NCBI RefSeq assembly: GCF_031198435.1
Contig: NZ_CP133548.1
Location: 2,204,001-2,268,000 of the forward strand
Length of the DNA stretch: 64,000 bases
Source of the DNA: Pleionea litopenaei
GTDB taxonomy: Bacteria; Pseudomonadota; Gammaproteobacteria; Enterobacterales; Kangiellaceae
Direction of reading: 5' to 3'
Shown here: piece after piece, positions 53,209-61,030 of the stretch
How the letters are laid out: each line of letters starts with the position of its first letter
Position numbering within the stretch: position 1 is the stretch's first letter
Program-made: the position numbers and the translations under genes
The notes under the pieces: model-generated
What the model was told of the DNA's origin: nothing
What the model saw: the letters and a program-made list of their open reading frames with translations, nothing else
Database searches by the model: none

Positions 53209-55275
53209 TTAATAATTATATTGAAAGGTGACTCCGCTTTGTCGCGGATCGCCAAATTGATAATAAGGTTTAGCGGTGTAACCGTCTCTAGGATCGTTAC
53301 CGAATCCACCAAAGCCTCGGGTATAGTAAGTTTCATCGGTTAGGTTATGTACCCACAAGGCTAAACTCCAATCCTTTTGAGTATAGGTTAACCGCCAATG
53401 AATTAAATCGGTCGGCAACGATCGTTCATCGTGGGTATCTGAGAAGAAATAATCGTCTTTACCTTCAAAAGTAATTTGGCTACTCCAATTTTCGTTGGGT
53501 AACCAACGAGCATTGACGGAATAATTATAGCTTGGCGCTTGAGCAGCATCGCGATTGAAAACTTGTGTATTCCCATCTCGGTTGATCACTGCGAGTTCAG
53601 CCTCAAGAAGACCCAAAGCGACGTCCAATTGGAATTCAGGTAATGCCCGCCAATGCCATTCAAGTTCAACACCGCGATTTTTTCCATTATCGACATTTCC
53701 GACGTAACCAATAAACCCTTGGGTATTATCAGGTCGCGTATAAATTTGCCACTGTTTAGTATGTTGATCGTCGCGTTCCATTACAAACGCTGCAATTCGA
53801 AGAAAACCCGTTGCCAACTGCTGCTTATAACCAATTTCAAGGTTCCAGTTTTTCTCAGCATCGAATTGACGAAGCTCTGGATCAAGCTGAACTTGCGGGT
53901 TTACACCACCCGCTTTAAAACCGCGAGCGACCATAAAGTAAGATTGTGTCTGTGGATTCCAAGCGTAATTTAACGCCCACTTGCCTCCCACCATGGTGTC
54001 TCTGGTTTCTCGTACCAAAGTAGAGTCACGATAATCCGTGGTACGTTTTTCGACTCTTACTCCGAGATCGGTCGACCAATGTTCCGAATACTCTGTATTC
54101 ACTTCACCGTATAAAGCGCGCGTATAGGTCGCATATTCCGAAGTAAAGTCTTCTGCTAAATAGGTGTATTGACGCAGTAACTGCTCATCTTCTCTTTTGT
54201 AATAAGCTCCGAATACCCAATTCGTTGAACCACCGAGTAATTCTTGTCGATCACGAGAAAGCCAACGCCAATCGATGTACCCTGTTTGACGCTCGCGCAA
54301 ATACCGATCAAACGAGCTGTATTCGTCTGGATGGAAGCCCACGAAGGTCCAATCTTCATCGTATCCATAATCAAGATCTGAATCTGCAATCGCCACATGC
54401 AGTTGCATATCCACTTTGTTTAATCCACTGAAATAAGTCGACAAACTCATTGCATCGGTGGCTTGCCGATCAAATCCGGGCTGGTCTGATCGTGTCGTAC
54501 GCGTGTTATCGAGAGAAAACGCATCATAGCCGTTATCCACATCAATATGGTGCCACGCCCAATCAAATGTTAACTGCTCTGAAGCTCGATATTGATATTT
54601 CAGGCGAGCAGTCAGCTCATCACGATTTTGCGTATCATCGCGATTTAAAAAACTGTTGTCGGTAAACCCATCGCTGTTGAGTTGATGCAAAGCCACCCGT
54701 AAGGCCGAGCGTTCGTTAATGCTGCCACTGGTTGCAATTCCAACAGCCGAGGTATTGTATTCAGCCAACATCAGATCAAAGCGACTGCGTTCAGAGTCAG
54801 CCGCTTCGGTGGTTAAATACATAGCGCCCGCTAGCGCACTCGCACCAAATCTGGCGCCTTGAGGTCCTCGTAATACTTCTAACTGAGTCGCGTCGTATAA
54901 GGTCGCGCCACCGAGTGTTCCAGAAAAGTCGATCCCATCGATAAAAAATCCAACACTCGGATTAATCGGATCTTGAAATTGGCTTCTCTCGCCAATTCCA
55001 CGAATTTGCACAAATCGACCTCTACTGGCCCCGGTATTAAAGTTTATATTCGCCAGTCGATTCAGCAGATCTTCAACATGTTGGGCATCTCGCTGCTGAA
55101 TGTCTTCTTGGTGAATAACGGCCAAGCTACCTGTTGTATTTTGGGCAGTTTGCTCTCGCCATTGAGACTTAATAACGATTGTATTTTCTTTAACCTCTGA
55201 CTCATCAGCGGCCATGGCGCTAACACTGACATTAGCTAACGCCAACATAGCAGAATAAATGATTGTTTGTTTCAT
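53209..55275 (-). CDS. TonB-dependent outer membrane receptor, putative thiamine receptor
   Basis: This 688-residue receptor has a signal peptide (about 1-22, ending AMA), a TonB-box-like NTIVIKSQW, a plug domain (about 45-155: DIQQRDAQHVEDLLNRLAN, VQIRGIGERSQF, EVLRGPQGARFGASALAGA) and a 22-strand barrel ending in GVTFQYNY with a terminal aromatic residue. The TPP riboswitch just upstream indicates a thiamine or thiamine-derivative substrate, the class called Omr1 in comparative riboswitch studies. The next genes supply inner-membrane transport and trapping. Confidence 0.92.
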   Translation of the reverse strand: MKQTIIYSAMLALANVSVSAMAADESEVKENTIVIKSQWREQTAQNTTGSLAVIHQEDIQQRDAQHVEDLLNRLANINFNTGASRGRFVQIRGIGERSQFQDPINPSVGFFIDGIDFSGTLGGATLYDATQLEVLRGPQGARFGASALAGAMYLTTEAADSERSRFDLMLAEYNTSAVGIATSGSINERSALRVALHQLNSDGFTDNSFLNRDDTQNRDELTARLKYQYRASEQLTFDWAWHHIDVDNGYDAFSLDNTRTTRSDQPGFDRQATDAMSLSTYFSGLNKVDMQLHVAIADSDLDYGYDEDWTFVGFHPDEYSSFDRYLRERQTGYIDWRWLSRDRQELLGGSTNWVFGAYYKREDEQLLRQYTYLAEDFTSEYATYTRALYGEVNTEYSEHWSTDLGVRVEKRTTDYRDSTLVRETRDTMVGGKWALNYAWNPQTQSYFMVARGFKAGGVNPQVQLDPELRQFDAEKNWNLEIGYKQQLATGFLRIAAFVMERDDQHTKQWQIYTRPDNTQGFIGYVGNVDNGKNRGVELEWHWRALPEFQLDVALGLLEAELAVINRDGNTQVFNRDAAQAPSYNYSVNARWLPNENWSSQITFEGKDDYFFSDTHDERSLPTDLIHWRLTYTQKDWSLALWVHNLTDETYYTRGFGGFGNDPRDGYTAKPYYQFGDPRQSGVTFQYNY

Positions 55276-55279
55276 TGAG

Positions 55280-55304
55280 CTCTAATACCAATTAACGATT
55301 AGAG
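55280..55304 (-). promoter_or_regulatory. Hairpin at the receptor start, likely riboswitch expression platform
   Basis: On the minus strand CTCTAAT (55304-55298) and ATTAGAG (55286-55280) form a perfect 7-bp stem with an 11-base loop. The 3' arm contains the AGAG that precedes the receptor ATG (55275), so the stem could hide the ribosome binding site. This suggests translational control; no terminator with a strong T run is seen between aptamer and gene. Confidence 0.5.
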
Positions 55305-55349
55305 ATCCGGAGGCGGTAAAAAGGAAGGCAGTGATCGTTATCACTAAAC

Positions 55350-55443
55350 CATGACCATTCCTACGCCGGCATTACCCGGATCAGGTTCATAGGGTTTGCA
55401 TACACATCTCAGCTGTGACTGACTCACAGCACCCCTTGTCATG
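55350..55443 (-). ncRNA. TPP riboswitch (THI element)
   Basis: The minus strand shows the conserved THI-box sequence in order: AAGGGGTGC, CTGAGATG, ACCCTATGAACCTGATC, then CGGGTAATGCCGGCGTAGG. The arms CATGAC (55443-55438) and GTCATG (55355-55350) close stem P1, and TGTGAGTCAGTCACAG forms the variable P3 hairpin. It binds thiamine pyrophosphate and turns off the genes downstream, here the TonB receptor, YkoF-like protein, PnuT and kinase. The aptamer ends 74 bases before the receptor ATG. Confidence 0.97.
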
Positions 55444-55482
55444 TTGAAAAGTCAACCAGATCACTCTGATTCACCTTTCTCG

Positions 55483-55520
55483 AATTTAAAAGCCTTGATG
55501 CGACTAAAGTTCATCAAGGC
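55483..55520 (-). terminator. Hairpin between DUF1704 gene and the riboswitch
   Basis: GCCTTGATG and CATCAAGGC (55520-55512 and 55500-55492, minus strand) form a perfect 9-bp stem with an 11-base loop, followed by TTTTAAATT. It could end transcription from the DUF1704 gene before the thiamine operon. A TATAAT just upstream of it (near 55530, minus strand) is a possible -10 box of the operon, which would put the hairpin in the operon leader instead. Confidence 0.5.
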
Positions 55521-55588
55521 ACGGCGATTATAAACTATTCGCGATACAGATCCCAAGTGCCATTAGAACCTGACGGTAGCCTAACGCA

Positions 55589-56866
55589 CTATTTCACTTC
55601 TCCCACCTGACTCAGTAGTTCTTTGTAGTGTGCGCTGACTTTCGACATATCAATTGAATTTAAAAAAGAAGAGTAAGATAAGTAGCAGAGTAAATACCTG
55701 AGATCTTTCGCCCAAGGCGCTAAAAATCGCGGACGATGACAGAGACCAAGTGCTCGTAAATAAGAAAGCACCGGTAAATCTTCTAAGTCGAGGCGACCGG
55801 CAAACAAAAGTTGAATGGAGTCAGCTCGACCCATGCTAACCGCTGCGCGCATAAAGTTATGAACGCGCAACAAACCATCAAGATAAACGACATCTTTAGT
55901 AAACGGAGAACCGCCACTGACGACGCCTCCTCGAAATACTCGCCGCGTATTTTCAAAGGCCTGATCGGCATTGCCAGTCTGTTCAACAAAATAGCGATAC
56001 ACCTCTATGAAGTCGGCACCATCAATCGCTTGTTGAATTGCAACAACCCGATCCGCTAAACGCCGCATCCGATCCAAATCTAAAGTTCCGGTAATAAACT
56101 CGGCAAAAACCGCCAGTCCTTCTTGGGTCTTAGTTGCACCTGGGTGAGCTAAAGACAGCAAACTGATATTGCCGTCTGTTTTACCATTTAAAATGGTGGC
56201 CACATGAATATAAATTTCATGTTGAATCAATTGCTCAATATCGTTATCAGAAAAGCAAGCGGTTCGTCTAATTCGCACGCGTTCTGAACTGGCCAGCGCA
56301 TTCGCCGACAAATCATCCACCACCACGACTTCGGGAGCTTCTTGCCCAAACATAGCCACCGTCGCATCGCGCATTTGATCGGCCAAAGTAGACGCTAAGA
56401 CACACGCATCCGGCGGCTCACCGAGTGCCATGCCTCGAATAGGCTTCAACAATCGCAAATATTGTTGCGCCAAATCGAGTGAGGTCGATTTTTCATCTTT
56501 TAAACGGTCAGTGGGTGCACCGTATAATTGCTTAGAGAGTTCATAAAATCGCGGAGTACCACGGGCTTCTAACATTTCAGCGGTAATCATTAAGGTTTTG
56601 CGGGTCCGATCGATCCATAAATCAACCGGTGTATCTCCGATATCCGGCGCAATTTTATCTAATTGCGCAATGTACTCGGAGGCTGAGAAGGCCGGATAAG
56701 TCACTTTCGGCAACTGTTGCGCCTTATTGGCTAAAAACTGACGCTTGATATCTAACGGCCAAGCCAATTGCGAGAGTACCTGCAAGTTACTCCCCAAGGC
56801 GACTACTCGGTCAGATAAGTGGCATAACCGCTCGCGTTCGCGAACTTCCCATTCGCTACCTGTCAT
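55589..56866 (-). CDS. DUF1704 (MATCAP-like, QEGLA motif) metallopeptidase-fold protein
   Basis: This 425-residue protein belongs to the family annotated as flavohemoglobin expression-modulating QEGLA motif protein. The zinc motif HExxxH is H216-E217-...-H221 in HEIYIH, and E249 in TQEGLAVFAEF is the likely third ligand. The eukaryotic relatives (MATCAP) are tyrosine carboxypeptidases acting on tubulin; the bacterial substrate is unknown. It has no signal peptide, so it acts in the cytoplasm. It is divergent from rpsU across a 220-base region. Confidence 0.88.
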   Translation of the reverse strand: MTGSEWEVRERERLCHLSDRVVALGSNLQVLSQLAWPLDIKRQFLANKAQQLPKVTYPAFSASEYIAQLDKIAPDIGDTPVDLWIDRTRKTLMITAEMLEARGTPRFYELSKQLYGAPTDRLKDEKSTSLDLAQQYLRLLKPIRGMALGEPPDACVLASTLADQMRDATVAMFGQEAPEVVVVDDLSANALASSERVRIRRTACFSDNDIEQLIQHEIYIHVATILNGKTDGNISLLSLAHPGATKTQEGLAVFAEFITGTLDLDRMRRLADRVVAIQQAIDGADFIEVYRYFVEQTGNADQAFENTRRVFRGGVVSGGSPFTKDVVYLDGLLRVHNFMRAAVSMGRADSIQLLFAGRLDLEDLPVLSYLRALGLCHRPRFLAPWAKDLRYLLCYLSYSSFLNSIDMSKVSAHYKELLSQVGEVK

Positions 56867-56969
56867 CTAAAAACCCTCTAAATTTGACGCTTTTCAGTGC
56901 TCTGAATCATACATTATCGACCCAATGGCCGCCTTTGTACTGCAATTGGTCGTAAATTGTCCATTATTT

Positions 56970-57018
56970 TTGCATTATTACGCAAAACCCATTAAGATCG
57001 GCGCCCCCAATTATGGGG
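56970..57018 (+). promoter_or_regulatory. Candidate rpsU promoter and leader hairpin
   Basis: TTGCAT (56970-56975) and TAAGAT (56993-56998) are separated by 17 bases, a plausible sigma-70 pair for rpsU. Transcription would start near the CCCC-AATTAT-GGGG hairpin (57005-57018). Both boxes deviate from consensus, so this is a suggestion. Confidence 0.4.
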
Positions 57019-57087
57019 TCTTTGTCTGCATTTCGCAGTACAGAGGTTTAATGTTAACAATCCAACTATTTAAGGTGGTGATTTTTC

Positions 57088-57303
57088 ATGCCAAGCGTAA
57101 AGGTAAAGGAAAACGAGCCCTTTGACGTAGCCCTACGTCGTTTTAAGCGCTCATGTGAGAAAGCAGGTATTTTGGCTGAAGTTCGTCGACGCGAACATTA
57201 CGAGAAGCCAACTGCTGTTCGCAAGCGCAAAAAAGCGGCTGCGGTAAAGCGTCATGCTAAAAAGGTGTCTCGTGAATCCATACGTCGCAAGCGTATGTAC
57301 TAA
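57088..57303 (+). CDS. rpsU: 30S ribosomal protein S21
   Basis: The 71-residue, very basic protein matches S21 throughout: [34 protein letters not shown] and the Lys/Arg-rich end RRKRMY. GGTGG lies upstream of the ATG. It opens the rpsU-dnaG-rpoD run, with yqeY 33 bases downstream. Confidence 0.97.
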   Translation: MPSVKVKENEPFDVALRRFKRSCEKAGILAEVRRREHYEKPTAVRKRKKAAAVKRHAKKVSRESIRRKRMY

Positions 57304-57336
57304 TTGAATCTTGTATTGAATTAGGACCTTTAGCAT

Positions 57337-57786
57337 ATGGCCGCATTATTGGATCAAATCAACAATGCGATGAAAGATGCGATGCGTGCCAAGGCGAAAG
57401 ATCGTCTTGGCACCATTCGGCTTCTCACCGCAGCGATTAAACAGTATCAAGTCGACAACCGAGTTGAAGAGGTAGCAGACGACATCGTTCTAGCTATTCT
57501 CGACAAAATGGTTAAACAACGTCGCGAATCTATCAAAGCCTACACTGAAGCTGGTCGAGAAGAGCTCGCTGCCATCGAACAGGCAGAAATCGAAGTTCTC
57601 GCTGACTTTATGCCACAGCCTTTAACCGACGACGAAATTGCCGCGCTTATCAAAGCTGCGGTTGCTGAGTCAGGCGCTGAAAATATGCGTGATATGGGTA
57701 AAGTGATGGGCATCTTGAAACCCAAATTACAAGGTCGTGCCGACATGGGCGCGGTCAGTGGCAAAATAAAAGCTCGTTTAAGCTAA
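57337..57786 (+). CDS. yqeY: GatB/YqeY domain protein
   Basis: This 149-residue protein has the YqeY form: LLDQINNAMKDAMRAKAKDR at the start, QVDNRVEE, ADFMPQPLTDDEIAALI and GKVMGILKPKLQGRADMGAVS at the C-terminus. It is related to the tail of GatB, a tRNA-dependent amidotransferase subunit, but its own role is not known. It shares a transcript with rpsU, ended by a strong terminator. Confidence 0.94.
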   Translation: MAALLDQINNAMKDAMRAKAKDRLGTIRLLTAAIKQYQVDNRVEEVADDIVLAILDKMVKQRRESIKAYTEAGREELAAIEQAEIEVLADFMPQPLTDDEIAALIKAAVAESGAENMRDMGKVMGILKPKLQGRADMGAVSGKIKARLS

Positions 57787-57823
57787 ATTTTGTCTCGAAA
57801 ACTTGAGTGTTAATCACTCTTTG

Positions 57824-57848
57824 AAAGCGCGAATTTTCGCGCTTTTTT
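57824..57848 (+). terminator. Intrinsic terminator after yqeY
   Basis: A perfect 10-bp stem, AAAGCGCGAA (57824-57833) and TTCGCGCTTT (57836-57845), with a run of six T (57843-57848) follows yqeY. It implies that dnaG needs its own promoter. Confidence 0.9.
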
Positions 57849-57886
57849 ATTGCCCGATTACAGCGCCCATTCGACTGTTTAACCGC

Positions 57887-58897
57887 CTAACTTGCAGCCG
57901 CATGCTGGGTGGTATCGTCGAATGAAGGCGATACCTTCACGCAGTTGCGCCCCGCATCCTTTGCTTCATACAAAGCTTTATCGGCGCGCTTAAACCACTG
58001 TTCGGCCGTTTCATCCGGTTGATGAGCGGCTACGCCAGCAGAAATGGTGATGCTTCGTTCGGCCATCAAGCTCGATTCGGCGACCAGCTGCCTCAGCTCA
58101 TCGGCAAGACTGTCGGAATGGTAAGGTTGGGTTTCTAACGGCAAAATGGCAAATTCTTCGCCGCCAATCCGATACAACTGGTCGGTTGCCCTCAGTCGTG
58201 CTTCGATGATCCGAGTTAATTGTATAAGCACGCGATCGCCTTGGTCATGGCCAAACTCATCGTTAATTGACTTGAAGTGGTCGATATCAAAAATAATCAG
58301 TTCGGGAGCCGAGTGGATTCGTTGGTGTACACTCACCAACCAGTTCAGTTGTTCTTCGAAGGCTCGACGATTCAACGCTTGAGTGAGCCCATCGCGTCGA
58401 GCTTGTTCGGCTAACAACTTGCGTTGCTTTGCGGTCGATAGAGCAAAGACATACGCAAACGCATTCGTTGCCAATGCACTCAGCAGCAAAGTGAGTCGAT
58501 CAAGCGGTTCTACTTGATTCCAAATCACCGCCATAACAATCGCGATGGTTATCACATTAACCGTTACACCCCACTTTCTACCCACCAAGAAAAACACGCC
58601 AATCATCGATGGGTACAGCCAAGCAATATTCTGGGGTCCCTTTAACACGACGGTTAAGGTTGCGGTGAGTAAGAAGAAAATAGAGATCACAAAGCCTGGA
58701 ATGGTGGTTTTTTCAGTGTTCCAAACGTAGGCAAAGATTGCAATAAAAACACTACTGACAATGCTATCAACGGCAGCAATCGCCCAATCTTGTTGCCACA
58801 GCCGGATAACGGCGAATGGCAATACCGCTAGGGCTCCGACCCCAGCCAATACCAAGATCACTCGTCGCTCAAATAGCATTTTGGTCGACATCGACAT
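57887..58897 (-). CDS. Membrane diguanylate cyclase
   Basis: This 336-residue protein has about six N-terminal membrane helices (12-165) and a GGDEF domain (about 180-330) with the intact active site YRIGGEEFAIL and FDIDHFKSINDEFGHDQGD. It should make cyclic di-GMP. GGGGAG lies ten bases before the ATG. It sits on the opposite strand between yqeY and dnaG, where most relatives have no gene, and is divergent from dnaG. Confidence 0.92.
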   Translation of the reverse strand: MSMSTKMLFERRVILVLAGVGALAVLPFAVIRLWQQDWAIAAVDSIVSSVFIAIFAYVWNTEKTTIPGFVISIFFLLTATLTVVLKGPQNIAWLYPSMIGVFFLVGRKWGVTVNVITIAIVMAVIWNQVEPLDRLTLLLSALATNAFAYVFALSTAKQRKLLAEQARRDGLTQALNRRAFEEQLNWLVSVHQRIHSAPELIIFDIDHFKSINDEFGHDQGDRVLIQLTRIIEARLRATDQLYRIGGEEFAILPLETQPYHSDSLADELRQLVAESSLMAERSITISAGVAAHQPDETAEQWFKRADKALYEAKDAGRNCVKVSPSFDDTTQHAAAS

Positions 58898-59074
58898 TGT
58901 ATTCTGGCTCCCCTTGCCCGTCGAAAGTATTCACTATTGCTATAATTACCTAAGTGTAGCCCACAAACCTCTGATCGGGGTCAGTAAATGTTCGATTCAC
59001 CGATTTTTGATGGTGCTTTGCAAAGTGCCAGCACATCGGCATAATAACCCCCCTAATTAACTACCCGAATCATT

Positions 59075-60871
59075 ATGGCCGGACGCATTCCCAAATCTTT
59101 TATCGATGACTTAATCAACCGTACCGATATTGTTGAAGTGATCGAGCGCCGTATCACCTTGAAGCGAGCGGGTAAAAACTACCAAGCATGCTGTCCTTTT
59201 CATAATGAGAAAACCCCCTCTTTTTCTGTCTCGCCCGATAAACAGTTTTACTACTGCTTTGGATGCGGAGCGACGGGCAATGCGGTTAGCTTTGTCATGG
59301 AGTACGACGGATTGGAGTTTGTCGATGCCATTGAAGATCTCGCTCATGCTCAAGGCTTAGAGGTTCCACGCGAAGCATCATCACAGCAGCCTCAACGTCA
59401 GTGGGATCATGACTACTACCAGTTAATGGAAAAAACGGCTCAATTTTACCAACAGCAGCTAAAACAACCTAAGTTTCGCGAGCGAGTAGTTACTTACCTA
59501 AAAGACCGCGGGGTCAGCGGAGAGATAGCCAGAGATTACGGTCTGGGCTACGCTCCAGACGAATGGCATAGCCTACAAGCCTTATTTGGCCACGATCAAT
59601 CCATAAACAAAGCACTAGTCGATTGTGGCATGCTGATTGAAAAAGACAGTAACCGCTACGATCGTTTTCGTGATCGTTTAATGTTTCCCATTCGTGATCG
59701 CCGAGGGCGTGTCATTGCGTTTGGTGGTCGGGTCATCGACAAAGGTGAACCTAAATACCTTAACTCACCTGAAACTGAAATTTTTCACAAAGGGCAAGAA
59801 CTCTATGGCCTATATGAAATGCGTCAGTTTCAACGAAAGAGTGAGTGGGCTGTTGTGGTTGAGGGCTATATGGACGTGGTTGCGCTTGCCCAATTTGGTA
59901 TTCGAAATGCGGTAGCAACCTTAGGCACGGCCACCAGTAGTACGCATATTCAGCAATTGTTTCGGGTATGCCCTAAAATCGTTTTTTGCTTTGATGGCGA
60001 TCGCGCTGGTCGCGACGCGGCACTGCGAGCCTTGAATCACAGCTTACCGCAGGTTCGTGACAATCGAGATATTCGCTTTATGTTTTTACCCGATGGCGAA
60101 GATCCCGACACTCAAGTTCGGCGCATTGGCGCTGAGCAATTCACGCAAGATGCGCTCAAGTCTCCTTCCATATTTGAGTTCTTACTCGACTATTTGCGGG
60201 GACAAGTTGATATGGATACCTTTGAAGGCCCCGGTCAATTGGCTAATTTAGCCAAACCATTTTTGGCACTCATTGCCGATGCAATTCATCGCGAGCGGTT
60301 TATCCAACAATTAGCCATGCAAGTTGGGCTCAGTGAAACTAAACTCAATCAGCTACTGTTAGGAGCAGACTCTTCCTCCGGCCAAGAGCAATCGACGCAG
60401 CATCATGGTCACTCGCAACACTCGTCACCTAAACGCGAGCTTGGAGTGCCGTTGACCAATGTCAGCCAACTTACGCCTATTCGTCGCGCCATTACTCTAT
60501 TGCTGCACCAGCCACAACTGGTCACCCAACTGCCTCCGAGTGATTGGCTGGCGAATTTAAATCAAGCCGGCAATGAAATTTTACGACAAATGATTGAAAT
60601 TTTGAGAAATGACCCCAACATTAGCGTCGGCGCAATTATTGAACACTGGCGAGGCAGTTCAATACAACAGCATCTTTTGAAATTGGCCAATGAAGAAATA
60701 TTGACTCCAGAGTCAGGCCAAGCTCAAGAATTGAGTGACATACTCGCTCGACTCGAAAAATCCTATAAGGAACAACGATTTACTGAGTTACAGCAGCGCA
60801 GCCAGCGAGGTCCACTGAGTACAGAAGAGAAGCAGGAGTATCAAAGCTTGTTGCTGGAGTTGTCTCACTGA
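59075..60871 (+). CDS. dnaG: DNA primase
   Basis: DnaG makes RNA primers for replication. The 598-residue protein has the zinc-binding domain C40-xx-H43-C61-xx-C64 (same spacing as E. coli), the TOPRIM domain with VVEGYMDVVALAQ and FDGDRAGRDAALRAL (about 255-320), and the C-terminal helicase-binding domain (about 440-598). A linker rich in Gln/His/Ser (about 425-450) separates them. rpoD follows after 159 bases. Confidence 0.96.
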   Translation: MAGRIPKSFIDDLINRTDIVEVIERRITLKRAGKNYQACCPFHNEKTPSFSVSPDKQFYYCFGCGATGNAVSFVMEYDGLEFVDAIEDLAHAQGLEVPREASSQQPQRQWDHDYYQLMEKTAQFYQQQLKQPKFRERVVTYLKDRGVSGEIARDYGLGYAPDEWHSLQALFGHDQSINKALVDCGMLIEKDSNRYDRFRDRLMFPIRDRRGRVIAFGGRVIDKGEPKYLNSPETEIFHKGQELYGLYEMRQFQRKSEWAVVVEGYMDVVALAQFGIRNAVATLGTATSSTHIQQLFRVCPKIVFCFDGDRAGRDAALRALNHSLPQVRDNRDIRFMFLPDGEDPDTQVRRIGAEQFTQDALKSPSIFEFLLDYLRGQVDMDTFEGPGQLANLAKPFLALIADAIHRERFIQQLAMQVGLSETKLNQLLLGADSSSGQEQSTQHHGHSQHSSPKRELGVPLTNVSQLTPIRRAITLLLHQPQLVTQLPPSDWLANLNQAGNEILRQMIEILRNDPNISVGAIIEHWRGSSIQQHLLKLANEEILTPESGQAQELSDILARLEKSYKEQRFTELQQRSQRGPLSTEEKQEYQSLLLELSH

Positions 60872-61030
60872 CACTTTTTTACAGCAAAAGGTCTCAGCAA
60901 ATTTGCCCGCAAGCAGCTACACTGTGTATAATTGCGTGTTTCGTGTGCAACGCGACGGTTTTTTATTGTCTCAACGTCTGTGCGAGCATGCCCGAATACT
61001 TGAATCTAACAGTTAAAAGGTCGTTACTGA

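Noticed and set aside
58914-58945. dnaG promoter with TATAAT at 58940-58945
   Set aside because: The -10 box is perfect but the nearest -35-like TTGCCC is 20 bases away, and it lies about 130 bases before dnaG; not enough to call.
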